A program made the position numbers and the translations under genes. DNA of 64,000 nt, from contig NC_052400.1 of the NCBI RefSeq assembly GCF_009389715.1, positions 6,829,241 through 6,893,240 of the forward strand, in the 5' to 3' direction. Positions 24,401 through 34,833 of this stretch are shown in pieces; within the stretch, counting starts at the first letter, position 1, and every line of letters starts with the position of its first letter. Source of the DNA: Phoenix dactylifera. Taxonomy: Eukaryota; Streptophyta; Magnoliopsida; Arecales; Arecaceae. A model generated the notes under the pieces. That model saw nothing but the letters and a program-made list of their open reading frames with translations, did no database searches and was not told where the DNA came from.

Positions 24401-25531
24401 GTTTCATTATGTTCTCATCAGCTCCATCTAGCTCTTTTCATAAGTTTTAAGTAGTTACTATTTCTCTATTGATGAATTTTTATTAGAATACGTATTATTT
24501 TATTATCTTCCATGAAATTTATCTTCTTTAAATTACTTGTCTCAATCAAAATCAGTCCTTCTATATCTGGCTCTGTCTTATTCAAGTTTGCCATGTTCTG
24601 TTTGCAGATAGATTGTTTCTTAATATTTAGATGTCATATTTCTCAATTATTTCTTGTATCCAAATCTGAATTCTTCCATCTAGAAGACTTGTTCTATTTA
24701 TTCCCCTGCCTGTTTCTCGAAAAAAAAAGGGGCTTGTTATATTTTGTGAGGACTCGTACGAGCATGTATTTAGTTCCACATCGGTTATTTGCTAAGTAGA
24801 TCTTAGGTACTTATACATATCAAGAAACCAAAATAGTACCTTCCTGCTAGTTTCTTTTGGGTGAGGTCCTGAATTATTACAAATAGTATCAGAGCGGACC
24901 CGGCCTCTAACCTATGAGATTAGAGGACACTGCAGCACGGTTCTATTGGGGCTGACCACAGGCCGATCGTGGTGTTTGTGATTAGATTTAAATGAATTTG
25001 AACTCTTAGCCTGACGAGGACGTCAAAGCCTAAACGGGGAGAGTATGTGAGGACCCATGCGGGCATGTGTTTAGTTCCATATCTGTTATTTGCTTGGTAG
25101 ATCTTAGGTACTTATACAGAATCAAGAAACCCAAATAATTTCTTCCATCTATCTTTTTTGGGCGAGGTCATGGGTTGTTACATATTTTATTTTTATTTTT
25201 TTTGCAGGCCAATCAGAGCTACTCTGCAAACATGAAGACCGGAATAAAGAGGACCTATGAAGAACATCGTGATATCTATAGCTTGAACAAGACCTACTGC
25301 TGCTACAAGCCTAGCACCAATTACGTCAGTGACTTGGATGGCCTTGCTCCATCCAAGTCCAGGAAGGCTACTGAACCTCCAAACTATCTTGTTGCCGTGG
25401 GATGCAGGGCCTGCTACGTTTACAGGATGGTCGCAAAGGGGACCAAGGAATGCCCAAAGTGCCGTGGAGAGTTGATTCATTTTGACAAGGGCAAATCTCC
25501 TGAGAAATGCCCTGCCAACAATATGGGTTGA
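18472..25531 (+). CDS. C2-C2 zinc-ribbon protein, GIR1/2-like C-terminus
   Basis: I assemble three coding exons: 18472-18621, 20765-20839 and 25208-25531. They join in phase 0 with GT donors and AG acceptors, giving 182 residues. Exon 1 starts MEGKKIKLETTNTAEMERP and ends LEDYKKLMDMK; exon 2 encodes ASSSLLNDYIKSKSRVPLP; exon 3 carries the conserved end. There, LVAVGCRACYVYRMVAKG and KECPKCRGELIHF form C-x2-C-x12-C-x2-C, the spacing and surroundings of the zinc-ribbon-like end of plant GL2-interacting repressors (GIR1/GIR2). The LxLxL/EAR motif those proteins carry near their N-terminus is not evident, so this is probably a related, uncharacterised family rather than a GIR orthologue. The basic segment NMKTGIKRTYEEH may be a nuclear signal. 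Introns are 2,143 and 4,368 bp; the second holds a foldback MITE, a large duplication and a TRIM. The function is an inference from the zinc ribbon only. Confidence 0.72.
20988..21316. mobile_element. Foldback MITE, long inverted repeat
   Basis: The left arm (CCTAGGCTGAAAATCCTAT, then CATAGAATTACA and CCTATATTCATAAATA) recurs inverted in the right arm, ending ATCATCCAAACAGCC. The arms are about 140-150 bp and meet at a short centre around AAAAAAAGTATTTTATT near 21155. Arm identity looks like 75-80%. The right end, read inward, is GGCTGTTTGGATGATTAGG, of Tourist/Harbinger style. No clear target duplication was found. It lies in intron 2 of the zinc-ribbon gene, so it would be transcribed as a hairpin in the pre-mRNA. 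Confidence 0.7.
21358..22165 (+). repeat. Intronic duplicated segment, copy A
   Basis: About 800 bp that recurs at about 23333-24185 in the same order. Shared words include GCATCTATATTTG, TCTAAATTTCTCA, CCACAATGCCAAAACTA, TGTTTATTC and ATGCTAAGAGGTAAA. The copies have diverged with several small indels. Both lie in intron 2 of the zinc-ribbon gene and contain no conserved ORF. Confidence 0.7.
22441..23262. mobile_element. Possible Tourist-like AT-rich element
   Basis: It lies between the two copies of the intronic duplication. Its ends are loosely inverted (CGGCCAGTTTGGTAC on the left; ACCCCAAACAAACAAACCC on the right), and TTA is present on both sides, as for Tourist/Harbinger elements. The interior is very AT-rich with no ORF. 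The ends match only in part, so this is tentative. Confidence 0.4.
23333..24185 (+). repeat. Intronic duplicated segment, copy B
   Basis: Second copy of 21358-22165. It carries the same succession of words, for example GGCATCTATATTTGCCTC, CCACAATGCCAAAACTAG and GGAGAATGTGATCTATAGG. Its right end overlaps the 164-bp tandem repeat that follows. Confidence 0.7.
24121..24434. repeat. 164-bp tandem duplication
   Basis: ATGCTAAGTGGTAAAAC at 24121 recurs as ATGCTAAGAGGTAAAAC at 24285. Both copies continue through CTTACCATCTCTCA, TTTGCTTGTATCCC and TTCTCATCAGCTCCATCTAG. A further partial copy of the first words is at 22110. Intronic, no coding potential. Confidence 0.75.
24745..25182 (+). mobile_element. 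TRIM (terminal-repeat retrotransposon in miniature)
   Basis: 438 bp: two 137-bp direct repeats (24745-24881 and 25046-25182), both TGTGAGGA...TTACA, around a 164-bp core. The core starts with TAGTATCAGAGC, one mismatch from the initiator-tRNA-Met primer site TGGTATCAGAGC, and ends with a purine-rich AAACGGGGAGAGTA. A 5-bp target duplication, TATTT, flanks it (24740-24744 and 25183-25187). It has no ORF. The LTRs carry TTAGTTCCACATCGGTTATT, like the conserved core of plant TRIM LTRs. It lies in intron 2 of the zinc-ribbon gene with only 25 bp between its right end and exon 3. Confidence 0.92.
24884..24895 (+). promoter_or_regulatory. TRIM primer-binding site (initiator tRNA-Met)
   Basis: TAGTATCAGAGC, two bases after the first LTR. 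One mismatch (A for G) from the usual plant primer site for initiator tRNA-Met. Confidence 0.8.
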
Positions 25532-27338
25532 AGGGTTTATAGTTCAGAAACCTGTTTAATAATGGTATTTTCCTCATGGGATTTTACCTAGTTTGTCATC
25601 ATCTTATGTGATAAAGCCTCCATGGGTGGCGAGGAAACTTGTGGTAGTCCTACAAAGGACTTCAGTATTGATGTTTAATAATTAAACAGGATCTGGTGTT
25701 GAAGTTGCTCATAATATGGTCAATTTACAAGCTAAGGTGTTCAGGAGTACAAATATTTAGGATATTTTAATCAAGAAGCTCATAATATGGTCTAGGATAT
25801 TAATCAGTTTGCTAACCAAGAGGGGAATATGGGGCTTGGGTATTTATGAAAATGACAAATTTGTGGCTGGAGACCAGCCAAGCATGGCAAGTGCTATAAG
25901 TCTGATACCTAACTTTTAGTTCAAACATCTCTGGCTAAAATAAATGTTTCTCCTTTGTCATTTTTGTAAGTAGCTCTTCAATAGTTGACATTTAATATTT
26001 AGCTCTATCATATTTTGCATATAATAAGTCCTGTAGTGCACATGGTTATACCTGAATTTGTATATGGTCATCAGTTTTGCACATAGTTATATAAATGCAT
26101 ACAGGAACAGGGACTAAACATGAATGGCAGTTAAAATCAATGGATAAGAATAAGCTTTTTGTTTGATAGAAATTAATATAAAATGGTAAACAACCAAGGG
26201 GTAAAAATGAGTAACCTCAATATAAATTGATCCGATCATGGAGAAGGAGGTAATTCTCTCAATCCACTCAATTTGAATATCTTGACAAAATTTACAGAGA
26301 AAAATAGTAAAAGCAGAGTCTAAGTCTATTTTTCTTTTATTAACGAGTAATAATTAAGTTACACAATCTCTATTTATGCTAGTGAGATTTGTTCTTACAT
26401 AATTAAGGTTAGATTTCTGTTCTACTTAAAGAAAACATAGTTTTCTCAAAATAGATATGACTTGTAAAAATAATTATAAACAAGCTAAAATCCTACAGAA
26501 GATAGATCTTAACTTCTACATCGACTTTATCTGCAACTGCTTCATCTAATTCTTCTTAGATTAGGAGATAGACCAGGTCAAAATCTTTTTCTGAAAAGAA
26601 AATTATTGCTTTGATGGACCGATTTCGGAACTTAAATGAAAAAAATTGACCTTGATCTCCTGATGCACTATATCCCTTTGTAGAACTCGAAAAGCTATTT
26701 GATTTCAAAAAAAAAAAAAAAAATTGTCAAGCATCGTGCGAGCAAGTTATATCCTCTAGAAGTTTGGCACATGATTCGACTTCTCAATATAGTGGACCTC
26801 ACTTTTGGATCTTATCTAGTCATTCCCGTAGAGACCAAAATAATCCATGTCGAGTTTGGTAATCCTCCTTCCTTTTCAAAAAAAAAATGCCATCCACAAG
26901 TTGACACTCCCATCCTACTAAACACCACCATGGATTTGCACCACCCTAAAAGCCTATCTTGTTCCTTTGTTCATGGACTTCGTTCCCTGTATTTGGTGAC
27001 AATGCCTATTGGCAATCCACCCGAGCCTCAGCTCAACCTTCATAACCAAGCAATTAAGCTTCAACTATCAACAAGCAGCTGATGCTCAATCTGACACCAA
27101 GCACTGCCCAATTGCACTCCTATCTATCCCCTCCTTTTCTCTTCTATGAGAGAATGCTATAGAGATTTTTTTTCCCTTTATTTCCTCTCTCTCTCTTCTC
27201 TCTCTTTCTCTACATGCCTCAATGGACCCACCAAGGGATCCAAGATTCCTTTTCCATGGATTCTAGGTTGACCCCAACATTGTTGTGACCACCCATCATG
27301 CCAATCTTAACCCCCACTCTCATCGGCCACCCCAGGAC
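25532..27338. other. 3' flank of the zinc-ribbon gene and intergenic DNA
   Basis: The first 150-200 bases are presumably 3' UTR. Beyond them I see AT-rich sequence, a CT-rich run at 27175-27215, and a possible eroded LTR-like segment around 26230-26640 (LTR style only, no partner). The 26699-27082 ORF has no domain and begins in an A-run, so I do not call it a gene. Confidence 0.45.
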
Positions 27339-28216
27339 TAGGGGTGCAAATGGGTCGGATCGGGTCAGATCCTGAGTGACCCCGATCCGATCCAGTTTTT
27401 TGTTCGGATCTTAATTTTGGACCTAGACCCGACCCGGTTGACGGGTCGGGTCCGAGCTGGGTCCGGATCTGAGTCGGGTCGGGTTCGGATCCGAATCGGT
27501 CCAATTTTTTTTATATTTTTGAGAAAGAATTTGGGCAAATCTAATTTGGTCATATCATAATTATGAGGTGCTGGGTGACCCATGACTTGAAAGACTTGCA
27601 ATTGATCTCCAGTCAGAACAGGTGACCCCGACTTACTAACTAAGTCGGTCTACAAGCCAAATTTCATATCACACTATTTTTTGTCCATTTGACTGATTGG
27701 ACAGAACTTGGTGTCTCCCAGCTCCCCTCTCACGAGGACAAAAAAATCCCAGACCTTCTTCCAAAATCCAATTCCATTGCAGAAAACTGGCCCATGGCCC
27801 ATATTCAGTTCGGTGTTCCCTCACTTCCTCCCTGTAAAAGTTGAAAAAAACAGAAACCAAAAAACCGAAGGAAAAAAAAAAAAAAGAAAAGCCAGCTACC
27901 GAGACACGACCCAAAGGTATCAACAGTGTAATAGACCGGGAGAGGATCCTGACGGACCAATACTGCCATGACCCACACAAAAAAAAAAAAAAAAAAAAAC
28001 TCTCTTTTGCTTTTTCCCTCTCTCTCTTTCTCTCTTCGGGTCCATTCGGGTCGGATCGGATCTGTTCGGTAAACCCAGACCCGACACAGAAAATGATTCG
28101 GGTCCAATTTTAGAATCCGATCCGGACCCGCGGGTCCTAAAATTCGGAGTCGGATCGGATCTACGCGGGTCGGGCCGAGTCGGGTCTCCGGCCAACCCAA
28201 CCCATTTGCAGCCTTA
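27339..28216. mobile_element. Non-autonomous hAT element with TAGGGGTGCAAATGGGT ends
   Basis: 878 bp. The left end TAGGGGTGCAAATGGGTCGG and the right end AACCCATTTGCAGCCTTA are inverted repeats. The 8-bp target duplication is CCCAGGAC (27331-27338) and CCCAAGAC (28217-28224), with one mismatch. 8-bp duplications are typical of hAT elements. Both subterminal regions are rich in GGGTCGGATC/GATCCGACCC words. The ORFs inside come from these repeats. An A-run at about 27980-27999 lies near the right arm. Confidence 0.82.
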
Positions 28217-28224
28217 CCCAAGAC

Positions 28225-30374
28225 CCCACTATTGGTGGCTCCTAATATGTTACCCTCGCTCTTATCAGCCACCCCGGGACCCCACTGGCACCCCAGGGCA
28301 ACTGCCACCACATGGCTGGACTTGTCTTTCTACTCCTTTTCCATATCTCTCATCGTTGCCTTATTTCCTATAAAAATCTCTTATGATGATCGAAATTGCT
28401 ATAGATGCAAAAATAATAAATTCAAGAATGATAATAAAAACACAAATTACGAAAATCAAATGGATGAAAGCATGACTGGATTGAGGCATGTTGAAATACT
28501 GCTCTAAGAACGAAATCCGTCCCTTTGTGTAAATCAACGACATGATCGTCCTCAAAGTATAATGAACTCAGCTCAGTCCAACTCTTCTCTCGTGAGCATA
28601 ATTGCATATAATGTTTTATCAAATCAACTCCTTCAATTGTCCAGATGGAAGATTTTTAATTTTTTCTATTTCAAAAAAAATAAAATTTTGTTTTATTTCT
28701 TTTTTTAATCAATTCAAAGTTTTAAATTCAATCCTTAATAATCCTATATTGGATAATTAAATGCAGTGGGTTGGTGACTATATGTATGCGCTCTCACCTT
28801 GGCTTGGTTCAGCCAACTGGATTGTGCGCATGCACAACGTATACGCACACACGTGGCTAGGCTACTCAATTTGAACAAGCACATGGCTGGCTGTTTTGCC
28901 ACATGCCTCAATTTGCATTTAAAATTCGGCTTTGATTCTGATTTCTAACACTTATGGGTCAAGTTTAATTTCAAAATAAACTTAGATTTTGAATTTAAAT
29001 TTGAATTTTAAAAGATCTAATAGAGCAATTAAGGCCTTTATGGGGATTTTTTTTTTTTGCTGGCTCCTCGGACCGACCTTATAAAAAAATTCTAGATCCT
29101 AGGCTTTGTACGTTACATCCAATGGCCCCTATACTAAGTCTGAGAAAAAAGAAAGCGCCCACTTACCTTTCTTTTCCAACTCCCATCCATTTACTTTTCC
29201 GCTATTCTCTCTTCTCCGCCCTACAGCGCATCGGGGCTTAGCATCCTGGAAGAGGCCTTTCACTGGCCCCACCTATTTCTTCGTTCTCGGTTTTGTCACC
29301 GATACCATTCCCTAGGCTGAAATCTACATCCAAATGTCTTTAGATTTCCCTTTATTTTATTCTACATCGCCAGATTCTTTGACAATCGACCATGTCAAGC
29401 CCCAGCTAATTGTGAAAAGCTGCACTCCAACCCTCGACGCAATCCTCAGCCGGCGCTGCCTTGGCCCGTCCCGAAAGCCTGCTCCACTCCACCCATTCCA
29501 ACCTCGCTGCTCCATCCTCTCCAACCTCTCTCGTAGCAAAGTCACTATATTTTCCCATGAAACCATCATTTCCAGATTCCAAACATCCCCTTCAACAGAT
29601 AGTTCTTTTGTGGCTCCACTCATTCTATCTCAACTAAATCCTAGAGCTAAACTTGTTTTGATCAGATCTTGGTGATAAACTCACAGGTATGGTCCTTAGG
29701 ACAAGGGTTGTATCTCCCGTACCGAAGAAGAATTTATCTTCCTTCACACGAATTCACTGTTCGATCATACAATGATCACTTTAAAATTTATGCAAGTAGA
29801 TGAATGAAAAAGTCAGAATGCCAGGATGCAGTCTAACAGTCAAATATTGCAAAAGAATGTCAATCATTCTATCACACAAAAGATACAACCGGGATCTTGA
29901 TCCTAACTTGACCGATTGATATCTAATAATGGTTCCCGAGATTGAGCGGTTGGTTCTCCATGTCTTTCCCTTCCCGCATCCAACCACCATTCTCCATCCT
30001 ACCTAGTAAAGGATGTAGCCTACAGCCCAAATGTAAGGCCATAACTTCTGAAGTTACAAACTAGTAATGTCACTGCATTCATAATATTCCAAACTAATGA
30101 ATCACATGCACCTTTAATCGTGAGAGCATACGATAAATCAATTCCCAATTGTCCTCCATTTCCCCACCCATCATACTTCATGTCAACAATATTTGGGAAG
30201 GAATTCTCCAATAGTTAGATGAACAACCTTACACCTTACGGCTTCGTCACATGTTTCCCCGTGGGCAACCCGCAAATAGAAGCCCAATACCATTCTGTCT
30301 CCACCCAATCCACCCCTATTTATGTGTATCCCTACGCAGCCTGCTAAGCCAACCAGCATCAGAAGAAGAGGAGA
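28225..30374. other. Intergenic DNA and promoter region of the CYSTM gene
   Basis: No domain-bearing ORF. The 113-codon ORF at 29334-29675 is unremarkable and overlaps an opposite ORF of similar quality. A TATTTAT box at 30317-30323 lies about 55 bases before the CYSTM start codon, and a CT-rich leader precedes it. Confidence 0.45.
30317..30323 (+). promoter_or_regulatory. Probable TATA element of the CYSTM gene
   Basis: TATTTAT in CACCCCTATTTATGTG, 52 bases upstream of the ATG at 30375. The spacing allows a short leader. No stronger TATA box occurs in the preceding 150 bases. Confidence 0.4.
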
Positions 30375-33300
30375 ATGAGCTACCAGAAAGTCCCTCCCCA
30401 GGAATCCTACCCCCGGCCAGGCAAAGACCGCTTTCTTTTAATCGAATTTCTTCGATGAGTTTTGCTGTACTTCTGTAGATTTTCTGAATTTTACTAGATT
30501 GTGGGATAGGTGCAGAGAATCCTTGTTTGGATCGTATAAAATCATGTTGAGATCTCTTGGTTGGTTTGGTTGCAGAGTACTCCCAACCATACCCACCTCC
30601 ACCATCTGGATCTCAACCTTATCCTCCACCTCCACCACCCCAAGGAGTCAACCCTCCTCCCCCACCGCAAGGGATCTATCCCCCACCACCACCGGGATAC
30701 CAGGACTACTTCCATGATGGGTACCCTCCTCCACCTCCGCCACCGCCACCGCCGCCACCACCACCATCTCAGCCCTACTACCACAGCCATGATGGTGACT
30801 CCTCTTGCTTCTCATTCATACGAGGATGGTATGCATCTCATCTCGCAGTTCGGTTCTTGTTCTGTTGTCCTTTTGATTTCTCAAGTATTTCTCGTTTTAG
30901 AAGAATTTATGAGTCATTGGCTTTTATATGTTGATGGGTTGTTTTGTGTTTTTGTTATGATATGCGAATTGACAATTGCGTGATCGGCGCTTTGGTTACT
31001 CTCGATTGATGGAGAAGTTGGATCTGTTTAGTTCACTCCATCTGTTTATTTTTTTGTTACGTTTCAAAGTGATTTACTTATACTCGCCCTTTTCTGGCTG
31101 CTGGTCGTGTACAAGTTATGATCTTTGGTTAGGCATGGCCAGTTAGATGTCGTGTGACTAGATGTGGATTATGCTAGTTTTGTTGCCGCCCTGATGTTAT
31201 ATGTGCAAGGTTCTGTTCTCGTTCTCTGATAACTATGGATTTAAGTCACAAATGAAGCATAGAAGTTTGCGGAATTTGTGTTTGACATATTGCTGATTGT
31301 CTAAAATGTTGACATTGTTTATGATCTACTGACCTGAGATCACTTTGATCTCCCTCCCTCCCTCTCCCCCCCTCTCAAAAAAAAAAAAAAGAGACTGGAC
31401 CATGCCATATTTTGATACCAGTGTTATGATTTCTCCCTTGGATCAACGAGATCAACTTCTCTTCTATGATCAATAAAAGATATGTCTTCTATGATCAATA
31501 AAAGATATATCGAGATAAAAAAAGTTTAATTTAGGTTGTCTCTCATTGACAACATGTTTAATCGAGTGTCATAAAAGGTGGAGATTAAAGTAAGGATAGA
31601 AAATTTCAGTCCCTTGTGGTCAATGTTGAGAGTCATCTTTTTCAAACATGGGAAATCTTCTGTAACAATGTACAGGAAAATTCCATGATTTTTATTTTTC
31701 TCATCTTTGCTGAGTTAAACTACATAAATAACTCAAAAAGACCATGGAGAAAAGGTGTCCCGAAAACAAAAGGAGGATATTCCATATTTTGGTAATTTGT
31801 TCGGCAGAATAAATATGGAGATATAGTTTCAATGGATATGTGAACATGTTCATATTTCTTATGTCTCTTTCGAAGAAGAATCCATGATTTTTTACTATTA
31901 TATTCCTTTTACTTTATCTTTTTCCAGTAACAAAATTATACTCTTTATTGTGCCCAAAAGCTTTGTCAGCTTTGAGTTGATATTTGTTATTCACAGTAAA
32001 TGTCATTGTTGTACAGTTTTTGCATGTCCTGTCACTAGTGATAGTATCATCTGAATATGCATGGCTAAGTGGTTGCTAAGTGCTTTGAATGCCCAAATTA
32101 GAGGTGAGCATTGGGCCGGGCCATGCCTTGGGCCGGGCCGGGCCATGCCTTGGGCCGGGCCGGGCCATGCCTTGGGCCGGGCCGCCCATGGCCCGGCACG
32201 AAGCGGGCCATGCTACAGTAACAGGCCGTGCTAGGCACGGCTCATAAAAGAGAGCCGAGCTAGGTTATGGATTTCTGACCCACGGGCCGAGCACGGCGGC
32301 CCATAAGGGCCTAGGCTGGCACGATTCGTGGGCCAAGCAGGCACGGCCTGCGGGCCAGAAATTCTTATACCCCTCAAATTAGCCCTTTATAGGTATTTAT
32401 AGGACTCCAATTTTTTTCTCCAAAATACCCTTCAAATTAGCCGTTTTATGCCTGTTGGAAGGGGCAAAATGGGTAAAAAGCCACAAATAGCCGTTATGGG
32501 CCAAAAAAATAGCCGTTATGGGCCACCCATAACGGCTATTTTTTTTTGGACAGACGGGTCGTGCCGGGCACGGCCCGTGCCGGGCCCGACATGGCTCGCC
32601 ACCCCACGGGCCTAGGGTCGTGCTGGGCTTAGCCTTTAGGTTAAGCGGGCGGGCCGTTCCAGGCACGGCCCATTTAGTAACAGGCCAGGCCAGGCACGAC
32701 CCGTTGTGGTCTGTGGCCCGATGGGCCTGGGCCGAGCCGGGCCCGGCACGGCCCGATGCCCATCTCTAGCCCAAATAAGCTAAAAAGGGTAAGTATGCTG
32801 GAACTACTGGTCATAAAGTATAAGTCTCCCCAGGAGTTTGGATCATTTAACTGAAGTGGAAATTGTGAACCATATCCACTAACCAAGTTACTACAGTCAA
32901 TTACAAAATGTTTGATTTATGGATCCTGATTCATTAAAGGCTAGTAGATATTTCACTTCCCTATCTCTTTATTTTTACCCATTTTCCAATCCTCGACTAC
33001 TCGATACTAATTTTCCATTTAGCCACACGATGTTCATCATTCCAAACAGGCATAATGGGGCAATAAAATACAACCTTAATTTAGTAAAGAACATTGGCAG
33101 CTCTAATAGCATAGACATTTTGCTCAATAATCAAGGACATAAGATAGTATTGGAACTAGCCGGAAATGCATATATTAAAATATATAATAGTAGAAAGATG
33201 ACTTAGTCTCTTCCATTTCGTTTCTAAATGAGCAAAGACAGAAGCAAGTTTGGTTCTTATATGACCGGATGTGATATATAATGCTGGCAAGCACTTCCAT

Positions 33301-34833
33301 AAATTTAACCTTCAGATCTGTTTTCAATATCAGGATTTACTTTGTATTACTTTTCCTTCATTATCTATGAAAAGACACCAAAGCCTTAACAACCAGTACA
33401 TTCCTACTTTCCTATACCAGCTTTCTATATGTTTTTCTCATATATTCTAACCTTGATAGCTTATGTTCAATCAAAATGTCCAGCTATCATGTAATATTAA
33501 ATTATTCCAGAAACTTATATTCCAAAATCAGCAAGCCTGCTACTTCTATCTTCTCCTATCCTGCATCATATGTATCATTTTTTTAATTTTATTTTTTTTT
33601 ATTTTCATGGTTAATTCTTAGTTAGGAGCCCTAGGAGCAAAGAAGGCAGATGCAGCGTATTCTGTTGTTAAATATATTACAGCACTTGTCCATATACGTA
33701 TGCATCAAGTTGGTACGAAAATGAACTGTATCAACTGCAGTAATGTAGAGGCTAAACATAATCTTGCACTCGATATAGTGTCTTTTGTTATGTTTCTTCT
33801 ATCACGTTATGTTCTAGTAAATAACTGCATCCATTCCTGTAGTGGCTCCTCAAATTTCATGACCGATGCTTAGCACAACCAAGAGTTTGAGCATAAGTCT
33901 TTTAGGATAGTAAAAGGATTCTTTAGCATCCCATAAAAATGCATCCATGTAAGGTGCTGAATGTCTGAAGAGGAATATGGTGAGAGTCTTAGTAAACATA
34001 ATTCCTGCCGTGGATGTGTGATTATTTGTTGTTCAAGCATGTCTTCTTCTCATTCTTCGCTTTCTCCTTCTTCACCATAAATTAGGTCGCTAGTCCTCCA
34101 AATCTTCATGATAGTATACACCACCTAGCCTTGTAAGTGTGGGAGACAAAGTAACATCATGGACAATATTTTAAGGTTGGTTCTGTTTAGTGATCTGCTT
34201 GTCCAATTCCGGCAAAACCCAGATTAAATTATTTATTATAACGTTACACTAATTTAGTAACCTGGGACTTGAATATCTTGAGTATCATTCTATTTGAACT
34301 CATGCAAGTTATGGTTTGTTAAACATTGATCCATAGAATGTGATAGCAATGAAAAAGGGGTTCTTCAGATACACTAGAAGTACCAATGCGTCTTGTGGTC
34401 TAGTTCTTAATTATCACACTTCAAACTTATTTGATTAAGAACTAGAACTGCAAGAGTGAATGCATAAAGACTGTTTACATGGTTGTGGCTATAATGATCA
34501 TCCACTTTCAAGCAGCAAAAAGTAAGTACCAGTGGAACCTATGTCCTCTTAAGCAAGGGGTCTGCCAAACTTTTGCATGAATCTAGTATTTCTGGAAGTT
34601 GTTACGGTCATCTCAGTGCCAAATCTTGAAGGGGATTGAATAAAACTACTTTTGGTTTTCGATGATACAGTATCTCGCCGAGTTCATTATCATTTTTTCC
34701 CCCTTCATCCTAAGTTTTTCCTAATTTTCCTTCTTCTCTTTGCCTTTTAATTTGATTACTTTACCTTCAACTTTCCTGTTGCAGTTTGGCTGCTCTTTGC
34801 TGTTGTTGTGTGTTGGAAGAGTGCTGCTTTTAA
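30375..34833 (+). CDS. CYSTM (cysteine-rich transmembrane) protein, proline-rich
   Basis: Three exons: 30375-30420, 30576-30828 and 34785-34833, giving 115 residues. It starts MSYQKVPPQESYPRPEYSQ. A proline-rich body follows with tyrosine-containing repeats (QPYPPPP, GIYPPPPPGYQ) and an uninterrupted run of about 14 prolines. It ends with CFSFIRGCLAALCCCCVLEE and CCF. The LAALCCCC core and terminal Cys cluster are the signature of the CYSTM family, small tail-anchored membrane proteins linked to stress responses in plants. Phases agree at both junctions (1, then 2). The first intron (155 bp) has a GC donor, CCAG/GCAAAG; the second (3,956 bp) is GT-AG and splits the CYSTM module, Cys-Leu falling at the junction. 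Intron 2 contains a 670-bp hAT element. Confidence 0.88.
31457..31510. repeat. Short tandem duplication (about 24 bp x 2)
   Basis: CTTCTATGATCAATAAAAGA occurs twice in succession within intron 2 of the CYSTM gene. Shortly before it (31350-31395) is a CCCTCC run followed by an A-tract. Confidence 0.7.
32099..32768. mobile_element. Non-autonomous hAT element, GGGCCGGGCC-rich
   Basis: 670 bp. The left end is TAGAGGTGAGCATTGGGCC; the right end, read inward, is TAGAGATGGGCATCGGGCC. An exact 8-bp target duplication GCCCAAAT lies at 32091-32098 and 32769-32776. The subterminal parts are arrays of GGGCCGGGCC/GGCACGGCCC words; AGCCGTTATGGG recurs in both orientations in the middle. It inserted into intron 2 of the CYSTM gene. 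The reading frames inside are repeat artefacts. Confidence 0.9.

Noticed and set aside
25175..25207. Use of the ATG at 25175 as start of the zinc-ribbon protein
   Set aside because: It lies in the TRIM's right LTR and the intron's T-rich acceptor; the reading passes through the AG acceptor at 25207, and in-phase upstream exons give a better start.
27365..28311. Overlapping ORFs around 27300-28300
   Set aside because: They are produced by the GGGTCGGATC-type repeats of a hAT element and run on both strands without a domain.
30542..30983. Alternative frames through the proline-rich exon (140-codon ORF at 30561 and minus ORF at 30542)
   Set aside because: They are shadows of the CCTCCACC-rich CYSTM exon; only the frame that joins to the first and last exons gives a known family.
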